From assembly GCF_037042905.1 (NCBI RefSeq), contig NC_087261.1:24448317-24512316 (forward strand): DNA of 64,000 nucleotides, written 5' to 3'. The position numbers and the translations under genes were made by a program. Below, piece after piece: positions 53,801 through 62,956 of this stretch. The number at the start of each line of letters is the position of its first letter. The first letter of the stretch is position 1. Origin of the DNA: Lytechinus pictus (Eukaryota; Echinodermata; Echinoidea; Temnopleuroida; Toxopneustidae). The notes below the pieces were generated by a model. It was not told the DNA's origin. It ran no database searches and was given only the letters and a program-made list of their open reading frames with translations.

Positions 53801-56654
53801 GTTTTAATGCAAACTTATTATGGGACAGTCACACCCCCGAACCGACTGCAAACCGAACGATAGTATGTCATTGGTATTAACGTAATAGCTCTGGTCGGTC
53901 TGGAGTCCGTTTCGCAGGTGCGACAGTATCTTGACTCATAGGTCTCTGTCACACGAAGTGAATCGATGTATCACATCCATGGCTCTGAGAAGCGGGGTGC
54001 TGCGTGTGTTATACACCACAGGCAGCACCCCATGGAAATCGTGTTAGTATGCTAAAAAGTAGAAATTTAACCAAAATCACCTTAATTTTGTCACATTCTT
54101 CTTCCAAACCAGCACCTTCTATCCCCCCCCAAAAAAAAAAAAAAAAAAATCGTTCTCTGGGTCCTCAGCACATCAATTAGAAACCAATCATAAGATCACA
54201 GAATACCGAATGAATTCGAGGCCTTTATCAATTTCAAGCTCTAAGCTTCGGATGGAGGTCTCCCACATTTCAAAATGTATTATGTCGACATATGTATATA
54301 TAAATTTATCTGCTATTTCTTTAATGATATTAAAAAGAACAAAATTTATTAGGTATAAATATATTTCAATTAGATTGTTAGAATTTCTTTTTTCACATGT
54401 TATTCATTATGTCATTTGCTTATTGCTATGTTATGCTGAGAAAAAGTTACACTTGTATATACTTTAGTTATTGGAATGTGGAAATAAATAAATCAAATCA
54501 AATCAAATATAAATCGGTTTCGATCGGAATTAATAGTTCAATTACTTCACAATGTGACCGGGTATTTAGCGGTGCATCTTCCTGCTATTAAGCTACACAT
54601 GGTTTCCTGTGTGAATAGTGCTGCAACCGAACGATAATAATAAAAGAGTTTAATGTGAGTTCACAATTTCCAGGTAGTGACAAAGCTTTGTGGATGCACA
54701 TGGGGTAATTTTCTACTAAAATCCTATATTTTTTATGATCATCAGAAATTGTCACCAAAATATAAAATGTTTTTAAACTGTCAAATGCAGAATATAAGGG
54801 TTCGAAGTGAACATGAAATTAGGGGAAAGTCATTTTATGCTCCTATCCACCCCGCCTCCAAAAAAGTAATAATAAAAGAAATTATGTGTTCCGGATAAAT
54901 AAAAGACCTTTTTGGAAAAAAAAACACGCCTAATAGAACAAGGGACTTCAGGACTGAGATGTCACTTCAAATGCCATTTCCTCTTCTATATTCCATTTAT
55001 TATTAAATATTGTTAGTGCTTATTTTACGTACTACGTCAGTGGTCCCTGATCATTATGAATAGATCTTTTAGCGTAATAAAAATGCCCTAAAAAATTTCA
55101 TCGACATTTGAATTGAGCTATTTTGCTGACCCAAATCGCATGGTATTATATCAAGGCCTCATAGCTGGCACATACAAACATCGTTGACTTCCTCCAAACC
55201 TGTCTTGATGTATGTATTTTCTCTTGGCTGGATTTGTGGTTTTAAAAAAAGATATGGAGCCGGATTTCCCAAAGTATGTAGCGACTTTTATTCAAAATAG
55301 GGATAACAGATGATATGGCTTATACGCGCTATATACTCAAGCTAGTTCTTTTAAAAAAATCTAATTCTTACCTTCTAATATTATTTCAAGCCTGTGTGGT
55401 AGGCTGCCCCCAGAAGTTGAATTCAATTTCAACCAAGCCCGTTGGGAGGGGACGAGGATGCTCTGACTTGGGAAAAGCCCCGAGAATCTCGCGAGGATTG
55501 ACGAAGTATCCCGAACGCTCGAACCCGTCCCGACGACAAGCGTATCGTCGATGTTCTGCAGCATGAACTCCACGAAGCGAACTAGGATTCGGCAATCATC
55601 GGGTGCCCGAACGAGCCAGGTAGACGACGGTCGGCTGACCTCGGGATAACCGCTAGTCAATGTCAGATTGTATGGGTGTCCGTGATGTAACTCGATTTCT
55701 GCAAATAAGCAATGTACATGAAAATTGAGTAGGAACTCAGGGGGAGAGAAGGGTGCGAGAGAGCGATAAAATACACAACAAAAATCAAATGAATATTAAA
55801 AGGGAACTTAAATGAAACACGTAAAACATGGCAGAAAATAAAGGAAATACTTCCAATTCTTAAAAGGTATGTTTGTATTTAGGCCTAAATGAAACACATG
55901 GAGCTATGTTGGGAGATTTTCTTTGTAATTGAGCTCTAGGAAACTTTGCCCTGTATGCTAAACCGGGGTTCAATTTAACAAACTCTGGTCTAAAGTTGGG
56001 GCTAACTATGGAATAATCAATTGTGACACTATGGAATAATCAATTGTGACAATCTCCAGCAACGCAGGTTACATTCGCCAGGCAGTACAATCGGCGACCA
56101 ATATTCATTCATAACCGTCTGTGAATAATATGATATGACTAAATACTAGCTTTTCTTTGCCATTAAAATGAAGAATAAAGCAAAAACAATAGACAAACCG
56201 TGTACATAATAAACAAAGTTCTAACATATTCGGCTACCCATAATTTAGACTATTGCCTAAGATAAACTTAATATGAGTAGACGTCTTTCCCTTATAGAAC
56301 TTGGGTTCAGTTTTAACTTCATTATAAAACGCAACGCCTTCAAATCGGTTGTAAAGTTGTCACGATTGTGTTTTGAATGAATAGATACGATTTTCAATTT
56401 GAATTGTCGTTTATTGATTAGCTGAAAAGAATTTGAAATATCAATCAGATTCTCCGTGATTTGTAATATGAAAAAAATCTAGACGTGTATGAATTTGTAT
56501 TGATCAAAATTGATGGGTTACGAGATGGTTGACGAATTCGTGTCTAGAGCATTGAAATATTGCCTCTATACGTACCATCAGGTTTGGCAGTCGCCATGCA
56601 TACAAATGTGCTCAGCAACCATGCTTGAATAAGACAGATAGTAAGCCTGAACAT
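44849..56654 (-). CDS. Type I receptor with three CUB-like domains and SH2-motif tail (receptor B)
   Basis: Seven coding exons in transcription order: 56654-56576, 55698-55372, 50426-50046, 49779-49423, 49081-48995, 47734-47641, 45776-44849. They sum to 2253 bases, 750 residues plus stop, all in phase with GT-AG borders. Layout: signal peptide 1-25; CUB-like domains at 27-135, 136-262 and 263-381; short acidic Ser-rich stalk 382-410; transmembrane helix about 415-440; tail 442-750. Tail motifs: SGYLEL (Tyr 506) and VGYCQI (Tyr 554) fit the ITIM pattern; YLPM (615) and YEVM (675) fit YxxM; YAN (572), YVN (651) and YSN (739) fit the Grb2-type YxN pattern. No kinase domain. Inference: a surface receptor recruiting SH2 proteins, possibly including inhibitory phosphatases. 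It is a paralogue of receptor A by architecture and exon phases. The start at 56654 is preferred because it opens directly on the signal peptide; an in-frame Met at 56744 is possible. Confidence 0.85.
46153..46664. mobile_element. MITE-like element, copy C, interrupted by a SINE
   Basis: The ends CAATGAACAACCAAGAAGTC then TTTGTCGAAAATTGGTGAA and TTCACCAATTTTCGACAAAG then ACCTCCAAGCTGTTCATTG are inverted. The SINE at 46209-46558 has inserted into it, so the MITE is older. Confidence 0.85.
46209..46558 (-). mobile_element. tRNA-derived SINE, full-length copy, reverse orientation
   Basis: Nearly identical, in reverse complement, to the copy at 17986-18340. The (ATT)n tail lies at 46209-46228 and the tRNA head, with box B GTGTTCGAATCCC, at about 46490-46555. 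It sits in the last intron of receptor B, sense to the gene. Confidence 0.92.
47232..47393. repeat. Foldback element (GTTGCAGAAAGAGTTGCGTT)
   Basis: The left end CCGTTGCAGAAAGAGTTGCG then TTTAAACGCAA pairs with GTTGCGTTTGATTGCAACTT then TTTCTGCAACGGG. Confidence 0.88.
47641..47734 (-). CDS. Receptor B exon 6: transmembrane helix
   Basis: The acceptor is GATTCATCTCAG and the donor TTCGGAG|GTATGTTATC, phase 1 to 2. It reads NGFMIPMLSGIGVAVLLILV then STLTISCYCVRR: one helix with a juxtamembrane CYC, a possible palmitoylation site. Confidence 0.86.
47765..48062 (-). mobile_element. 5'-truncated SINE of the 33111 subfamily
   Basis: In reverse orientation: an (ATT)n-like tail at 47765-47880, then ATACCCAGGG, CTCCCAGCGGGCCC and ACCTGGGTCGAGCGCAGCAC match the body of the 33111-33420 SINE. 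The tRNA head is missing. Confidence 0.75.
48486..48895. repeat. Dispersed repeat, copy 1 (GATTCCATGCTAGAAAAATC)
   Basis: GGCGATTCCATGCTAGAAAA, CCTGCTGTCCAAACAAACGA and the region around ACTACCCACTATAGCTTTAG match 60617-60860. The ends GGGGCGATTCCATGC and ACACGTATGGAATCGCCC are inverted. It contains a ~47-bp hairpin at 48665-48711 (TTGCGTGTCGTACGGGACAT against GTCCCTTACGACACACAAC). Confidence 0.85.
48995..49081 (-). CDS. Receptor B exon 5: short extracellular stalk
   Basis: The acceptor is GTCTTTTCAG and the donor TTCAA|GTAAAGTCC; 29 codons, phase 1 to 1, reading ENIVTPIPKLESSES then FPDTDGSSTDNNDS. It replaces the long Ser/Thr/Pro stalk of receptor A. The identification rests on phase, splice sites and position. 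Confidence 0.72.
49423..49779 (-). CDS. Receptor B exon 4: CUB-like domain 3 (no cysteine)
   Basis: The acceptor is CCTTTTTTCAG and the donor AAAGAG|GTGAGTTTC; 119 codons, phase 1 to 1. Motifs: ENYPSPYPEHQNITWYL, DIVEIGTTS, VTIRFESDYS, GFWFRVSAI. Several potential N-glycosylation sites (NIT twice, NKS, NES). Confidence 0.88.
50046..50426 (-). CDS. Receptor B exon 3: CUB-like domain 2 (no cysteine)
   Basis: The acceptor is TGATTCTGTTTCAG and the donor TTTGAAG|GTATGTG; 127 codons, phase 1 to 1, open throughout with no internal Met, so ATG-based searches miss it. Motifs: EISSPGYPHDYPNYADIIW, DKITIGVGS, IWLRFQTDN, FRGFLIDI. Confidence 0.88.
50936..51110 (+). mobile_element. tRNA-derived SINE, third variant, 5' part
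   Basis: The head is GAGGTGTTGTGGCTCAGTTG with box B GGGGTTCAAATCC. The body TTGCCACTCTCCACCCAGGT and AAATGGGTACCAGGTAGGAA is shared with the 17986 SINE, but the head differs. The tail is absent. Confidence 0.8.
51310..52930. repeat. Diverged array with GCGAGCGCGAAGCGCGAGC cores
   Basis: The core or a variant recurs near 51326, 51443, 51528, 51628, 51744, 51869, 51981, 52175, 52683 and 52905, separated by AT-rich spacers. A larger ~320-350-bp unit is visible: ACCTGTTAAAGACTGC at 51482 and ACCTGTTAAGGACTGC at 51803, and GAATGGAAATT segments at about 51569 and 51919. It is not coding and lies in intron 2 of receptor B. Confidence 0.85.
53084..53420. repeat. Composite repeat: GGGGGACA hairpin and SINE tail
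   Basis: TAGTAGGGGGGACATTTGAT and TGTCCCCCCTACTATTTTGA form an inverted pair at 53231-53275. At 53326-53420, GCAGCGCTTAGAAACATTTG then GTTAAGCGCTATATAAATGT with an ATT-rich tail is the 3' end of the 17986 SINE type. Confidence 0.75.
55372..55698 (-). CDS. Receptor B exon 2: CUB-like domain 1
   Basis: The acceptor is GCTTATTTGCAG and the donor TAGAAG|GTAAGAATT; 109 codons, phase 1 to 1. Motifs: LTLTSGYPEVSRPSSTWLV, DTLVVGTGS, AWLKLNSTSGG. One cysteine. Shorter than the other CUB exons. Confidence 0.85.
56007..56052. repeat. Exact 23-bp tandem duplication
   Basis: CTATGGAATAATCAATTGTG followed by ACA occurs twice without a gap. The preceding AACCGGGGTTCAATTTAAC resembles the sequence at about 1018-1062. 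Confidence 0.9.
56576..56654 (-). CDS. Receptor B exon 1: signal peptide
   Basis: MFRLTICLIQAWLLSTFVCM then ATAKPD is a typical signal peptide with probable cleavage after ATA. The donor is CCTGATG|GTACGTATAG, phase 1. Confidence 0.85.
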
Positions 56655-58788
56655 CTTGAAGGCTTTGTTAGAGAAGATGCAGTTCAACTTTTTAAATGCA
56701 AACACCGATAAAATATACTCATTTATCTTCCAACGAGGAATCAATTCCGAGCGTTTCCAAACTTTAAGAGATCATTAAAGAAAGTAAGAAGACATTTGGT
56801 TAATGTAAAACAGAGGATCAGGGTGAAAATAGATCCAAATTGGTTCTGTCCTCTTCAGTTCGTGTAAACTACTGTCCTGGGCAACCAGAATATCCTCATG
56901 AACGGCGATGAAAACATGTAAGAACTAATTAACGCACGAATAATAATGCAGTCTTCTGAGTTCCGAACTTCCCCTTGGCTAGGAAACTCCAACATAGTAT
57001 CCAAGCAAACTTTCACCAGACATGCCAGATAGAATCACTGTAATTTGAAGTTAAGCTGGTTAAAGGGAAACGTCTGATTCCTCTACTGGGCTTCCTTAGA
57101 CGTTGGAGGTTTTAACGAAAATTAAGTCACAACATTCGATGACGATGTCCTATATAGAATGATCGCAAATTATAATTTGAGCCAGTTCGCCATTGTACAA
57201 TCCCCATCAAGCGGTCAATAACCACATCATCATCATCGTTGTCACTGTTCAGGGTTTAATTGAAGTTCTGACATGCTGGACAACTACCACAAACACCTAG
57301 GTCCTGGCGGTTGACGACAAGCAAAAGACTTTGAGAACCAAATGCTCTTTTCTGAAACACCTTGGAGGCGTGAGAACTCCGCGACCCGACCAATGTCCAT
57401 TTCCCAAAGCTCGGCTCTGAGTCATCGGAGCATCGAGGACTCCTTGGATGACGTCATGAATGATCGTCTTACATTTTTAATGGACCGTAATGGTTAGGAT
57501 ACCATGCTATTTTGTTAAATGAAAGCCTATGTTGTTTGTTTTATTATTTCTTTCAAGCTCAGTCCGCATTGACTCATGCGCTCGTATAATCTTATCCACC
57601 ACGAACGTTCAGACTGCCGTCACAGCGCGTTGGTTGTCGAGTTTTGTCAAGTTGCGCACTGTCCCGACAGTGGTGTTCTATTGGGCCAAGGAGGAAACGT
57701 AGGCCCTATAATATGACTCTGGTAGACAACGAACTTCGGCGACCTTATTGCATATTCCTTACTATTTCATCCCTCTAACAGAAACTATCAGCGATTGAAG
57801 CTCTTGCATATTCCTAGATTTTTAGAAAGCAATCTTGGATGTGAAGAAACTACACGCTGGCAATCCGCTTCGTATTAATGAACAGCCAATATGTAACCTG
57901 TGAACCAACGAATATCACAGCAATGTATATCATTAATGTCGACTAAACCACACAGAACCTAGCTCAGATTGAGGGTGTCACATCATCCAAGAATAGAGTA
58001 AAATCTTAAAGGAAAAGCTGCTCTCAATGCTGCTCCTTATTTTGCGTCACCATAGCAACATCGGTACACACTACACTCCCTTTCCGAATGTTCCGATTGT
58101 CTCTGACGCTTATTGCCAGGGTGTTATCAATTAGCAAAGAGAATAGAGAAAGAGGGTTTGATATGGTATAGGCCATACAAATAGACCATCAGATGGGTCT
58201 ACTTCAGACATGATACAGAGTCAAATAGAGGCAACCGGATGTACATTCTGTATTATCATTAAGTTGGAAAGGAATTATAAAGGTAGTCTCCATTGTTTGG
58301 TTCTGATTGCGTTGGATCGATCGAATCTTTACAATTAAGATTATATCGGTTTTAATTGCTTGGCGGACAGGATGCACAAAAAGCCAAGACATTATGCTTT
58401 GAATTGCTTGTGACGTTTTCAAAGACCTTATGCCGATTACAAACCCGCCTTTTCGACAGTGTGGGATGCGTCACAATGTACGTGGGAATTATATTTTCAA
58501 CTTGACTTTTCATAACGTTTACCCCAAACATAATCTACCAAGAATGCTTTAATTAAACCCGATCAACCCGAGCAATTGTATTAAATGTATACGTCGCTTG
58601 AATCATAACCCAATCAGTTATCCGAAGACCTTGTGTTTTGGAGGCATTCGTGTACTTTTGCCATCGCATGAAAAAACAACAACTAGCGTTTCTTTATTAT
58701 ATTTTTTTACAAGTGAGCGCGTACCAAAAAGATTGTCGATAAATCATATCAATTTGTTAATTGATTAAAGTCCCTCCCGACATTCCTT

Positions 58789-58918
58789 CAGGGCACGTTG
58801 CGTAAGAATTGCGATTATGGTAACTTTGACATCCAATGGAAACTACCATGGTAACGGTTACCAACAGCCAATCAAAGTCAAGAATTCCATGCAAGTTACC
58901 ATTGGATGGCAATGAGCA
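58789..58918. repeat. Foldback element, ACTACCATGGTAAC family
   Basis: ATTATGGTAACTTTGACATC and GAAACTACCATGGTAACGGT are mirrored by AATTCCATGCAAGTTACCAT. It belongs with 8395-8522 and 26567-26722. Confidence 0.7.
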
Positions 58919-60616
58919 CTCCATTTATAATGATGGCTCGTAAAGCAAGCTTGCTTTCTTTGATTTTGATAAACTGATTGTAGGACACTTTAGGAGTTAG
59001 TAAGAAACTTTCGGAGCGTTTTGCCACAAAAATTCGAGAAAAAAAAAGAAAATCACCAAAATGCCCTCTTAAACAGTCACGCTCGTCAGTCATTTAAATC
59101 TTTAATGAAGTCAACGAACTTGCGAACCATGAAAAGCCAATTCATCGTCTGCTCGCTACCCAATTCGAAAAAAGAAAGACTTATCTAATAATAATAAATT
59201 CCTTATATAGTTCATTTTCATCTTCAAATAAGTCCCCTTTTCACTATAGGCCTACATATTACAATTTGATATAAATATTTTGTTTAGTTCATGCTGTATA
59301 TGACCACTAGAGTAGTCCTCAGGGGGGGGGGGGGCGTTCAATGCTGCTGCCCCCGATCACCCCACCCTCTCCATAGAATGAATAAAACAAAAATCTATAT
59401 CATTATATTTTCGGCATATCTTTCAATTAAACTTATCCACTATTTGGACAATTCGATTGGTTTACAGCCAAAAATTTATAACAAAGATAATCATAACAGT
59501 ATTTTTTGTTTGCTTGTCCAAGTCTGCAGCTCGCAATGTTTCCAAAACACTGCATCGAATGCAAAAGTGAACCACCTCACAATGTTATGTGGACCCCTCG
59601 GTAGACCAACAGCACCATGATTTATGCTGCTGAGTAGGGACATCCTCCCGTTTTTTTTTTTCATTTTTCTATTCACATGTTTAATTTTATATGTATTGTT
59701 ATTTGTTTTTAACGGACATAAATTAAATTAAATCAATCACTCAATCATTGTTTACATATATAGACTTTAAATTGCTTATGGCTACTCTTTCTCGCTTTCC
59801 TAATATCAGAGTTCACTTTTCCGTGTTTGGCCCATGGTTTTACCGGCAGTGGGTACGGCTTATATCTACATGTTGTTCCTGTGCCCTTAAACGTACAGGA
59901 AGGTGAAACCATTGTGCTCTCTTTTCCTTTATCCACCGAATTTCCGCTCTCCAGTCTCCAAACATCTTGTTTCAAAACGACAATCAGGTCAAAGATACCA
60001 TCTAAATTACAGGTTGACACCAGGGAAGTAAAGCGTTTCATGAAGCAAATCGTCAGTGACTTTTCACTGACAACTGTTATAAGCTACTAAAATCAATGCA
60101 TCTGATTGGCTAAGAGCGAATCTGTCGGTTTAAAAGCACTGACCAGATACCTAGTGAAATGCTCTCAACATGAGTCTCAAGTTCATTGTGTTAATTGGAA
60201 TAATTCCTGGTAGAGGGCCGGGGTGCATAATATTGCCACATTGTCATAATCATCATTTTTCTTGTTACTTCATAATCATAGCACCAAATATTACTGATGG
60301 TGGGTATACTAAAAAGAGTAAATACAAATTTAACTTCCGACTAACCGTTTGTCTACAACAAAACAATCCACCAAAAAACTCTTTGAAATTCACTCTTAGC
60401 ACATTTTTATAACGATAAAGTATTTGAACAACTTTCATACCAGGTTTGGAATAATAATTATTCGGTTAATGAATAGGCATTAGGCTCTCTGTATAAAGTG
60501 AATCTAGGGTTAACTTTTTTTTTAATTAATCGACATGATCATTGTCATTATTTTCGTTCTCTTCATTTATTCTGCGTGGCGTCGTCAATTATGTGTTGTC
60601 AGTATATTGATCAACG

Positions 60617-60860
60617 GGGCTATTCCATGCTAGAAAAAAATCAGCCATTTTCGCAACATTTTTAAACCTACTGTCCAAACAAACGAAGAACTTCAGTTGG
60701 TTTTGTGGTAATAATAAAGTGCTACTGGAAAGTCATATGAAAAAATGACTTATCAGTTTTTCAGATGACTACCTACTATAACTTTAATATTGACAGAAAA
60801 TAATTTTCTGTTGCTCAAGCGATCAGCTAAGAGACTAGAAATTCTTATCAAAAATCATCA
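60617..60860. repeat. Dispersed repeat, copy 2 of the 48486 element
   Basis: GGCTATTCCATGCTAGAAAA, ACTGTCCAAACAAACGAAGA and ACTACCTACTATAACTTTAA match 48486-48895. The central hairpin of copy 1 is missing here. Confidence 0.82.
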
Positions 60861-61106
60861 CGAATCGCAATATTTAGTGCAGGATATTGGCAGGATTACA
60901 ACAACAACAAAAAACACCAGAACATAAAAACAATGACTACTAAAAATAAAAACAGCATTACAAATCGACGGCTGTAAGGTGCCGCGAATGATTTGTCCGC
61001 TACTGACATAAACACTTGACGTTAAAAAATCGATTTTAAATCACCACGTTTAGATTACATGGAGAAGGAGTCTGGCCTGAATTAAACTTTTTGCAATACT
61101 TTGAAA

Positions 61107-61645
61107 AGTTATTCCTGTGTGAGTCGCACTCGCATCTGAAATAGTCGGATATAGCTACAGATGAGTAGTCGGAATGCAAGATTGGCAATTATAGTAAAAA
61201 TGTGATTTCAAAATTCGATCTTTTTTCATAGTTAGGTTATGCAGCTACAAATGACAGGGGCACAGTCACAGGAAACTAATTCAATTCAATGTATTTTCAT
61301 ACTTCAACACAATACAAATAAATACAAGATAAATTAATTGAACAAAATTCAACATTGAATAAATTATATACATATTCAATAAGTGATTCAAATATAAATT
61401 AACAGGCATGTCAAATTTAAATCAATGTAATCAATATAATTAAATCAATATAATTATATATCATGAGAAGAATGGAGGGGTCCACTAAAAAGCAAAGCTT
61501 GTAAAATGTAATACTTAACTCGCGACAATAAGATTCATGGGATTGGAAGTTGAATTAAAATATGAGCCAATCGGTGAGTAGTAGTGTCATTCCTGCGCGA
61601 GTCGCATCTTGAATAGTCGGATAGTTGCAGATAGATTAATCGGAT
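61107..61645. repeat. Pair of diverged direct repeats
   Basis: ATTCCTGTGTGAGTCGCACT and AATAGTCGGATATAGCTACA (61111-61160) recur as ATTCCTGCGCGAGTCGCATC and AATAGTCGGATAGTTGCAGA (61589-61630), each followed by CGGAATGCAAG or CGGATTGCAAG. Confidence 0.75.
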
Positions 61646-61866
61646 TGCAAGTAAAGGCATAGTTACACCGGAACCGAATCAGCTGCGAATCCTTCCGAAT
61701 ACACGTAATCGGGTGGTTTCGGGAGCATTCTGTTCTCCCTCCGCGAATGCAAGAATTCAGGAAGGATTCGGGAACATTCGAATCCACCGAAATGGGCCGA
61801 ATTCGGCTGGAATCGGGTCCGAATTCGTTCGGGAGAATTCGGTTTTTCGTGTAACCCTGGCTTAAG
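61646..61866. repeat. Foldback element (GGCATAGTTACACCGGAACC)
   Basis: The ends AAAGGCATAGTTACACCGGA and TTCGTGTAACCCTGGCTTAA are inverted. Multiple GAATTCGG/CCGAATTC-type palindromic units lie inside. Confidence 0.75.
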
Positions 61867-62261
61867 GCGGTATCGAGGGCCAATTGCTATGTCAATTATT
61901 TTGCAGACCGGTTGGATTCAAATTCACTTATTCATTTTGATGCGCGGGGGCAGGGGGCGTATTCTCGTATCGAACACAATAAATCTTCTGTTGGGGTTGA
62001 TTCACGATGTTTTATTGGTTTCCAATAGCAAGCGTTTCCATCCGACTTCATCTCCTCAAACAAAAACATGATGATTAAGTGTCAGTAAGATTGTAAAGTG
62101 TGGGTGTGTGAAAATTTGAGTGGGAGAAAATGATGAAAGAATAAGAAAAGAAATGCAGAAAGAAGACGGATGAGAGGAGTGAAAAAACGAAGAAAAAGAG
62201 GAATGAGGGAGTAGTATGTGCACAGTGGTAAGTAATCGTATAAGTATGCATAATAGTCCGG

Positions 62262-62347
62262 CTAATAGTTGTAGTGTAGTAGTACAGGAGTAGTAGAAGT
62301 ATAATAGTAGTAATAGAGTAGTGGTGCTGGTGGAAGTAGTAGTAGCA

Positions 62348-62399
<52 letters not shown>

Positions 62400-62750
62400 A
62401 GGTAGTAGTAATAGTTGTAGCAGTAGTAGTGTAGTAGTAGTAGTCGTAGAAGTAGTAGTAGTAAAGGAGTAGTAGTAGTAGTATTATTAGTATAGTAGTA
62501 GTAATAGTAGTAGTAGTAGTAGTAGTAGTAATAGTAGTAGTAGAGGTAGTAGTAATAGTGGTAGTAGAAGTAGTTGTAGTGGTAGGAGTAGTAGCAGTAG
62601 TACTGTAGTAGTAGTAGTCGTAGTAGTAGAAGTAGTAGAAGTAATAGTAGTACTAGAAGTAGTGTAGTAGTTGTGTAGTAGTAGTAGTAGAAGTAGTAGT
62701 AAAGGAGTAGTAGTAGTAGAATAGTAGTATTATTAGTATAATAGTAGTAA

Positions 62751-62810
<60 letters not shown>

Positions 62811-62956
62811 AAGAGGTAGTAGTAATAGTGGTAGTAGAAGTAAAAGTAGTAGTAATAGTAGTGGTACGAGTAGTGGTACGAGTAGTGGTAGGAGTAGGAG
62901 TAGTAGCAGTAGTAGTGTAGTAGTAGTCGTAGTAGTATTAGTAGTAGAAGTAGTAA
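62262..62956. repeat. (AGT)n microsatellite with variants, ~700 bp
   Basis: Nearly continuous AGT triplets with AGA, ATA and GGT interruptions, organised in partly repeated blocks (GAAGTAGTAGTAAAGGAGTA occurs twice). A smaller AGT tract follows at about 63160-63185. The long Tyr/Leu-rich open frame on the minus strand is an artefact. Confidence 0.97.

Noticed and set aside
59745-60090. 98-residue minus-strand frame and overlapping 87-residue plus-strand frame
   Set aside because: The minus frame has a somewhat protein-like composition, but no recognised family, no clear splice partners, and an equally long frame on the other strand.
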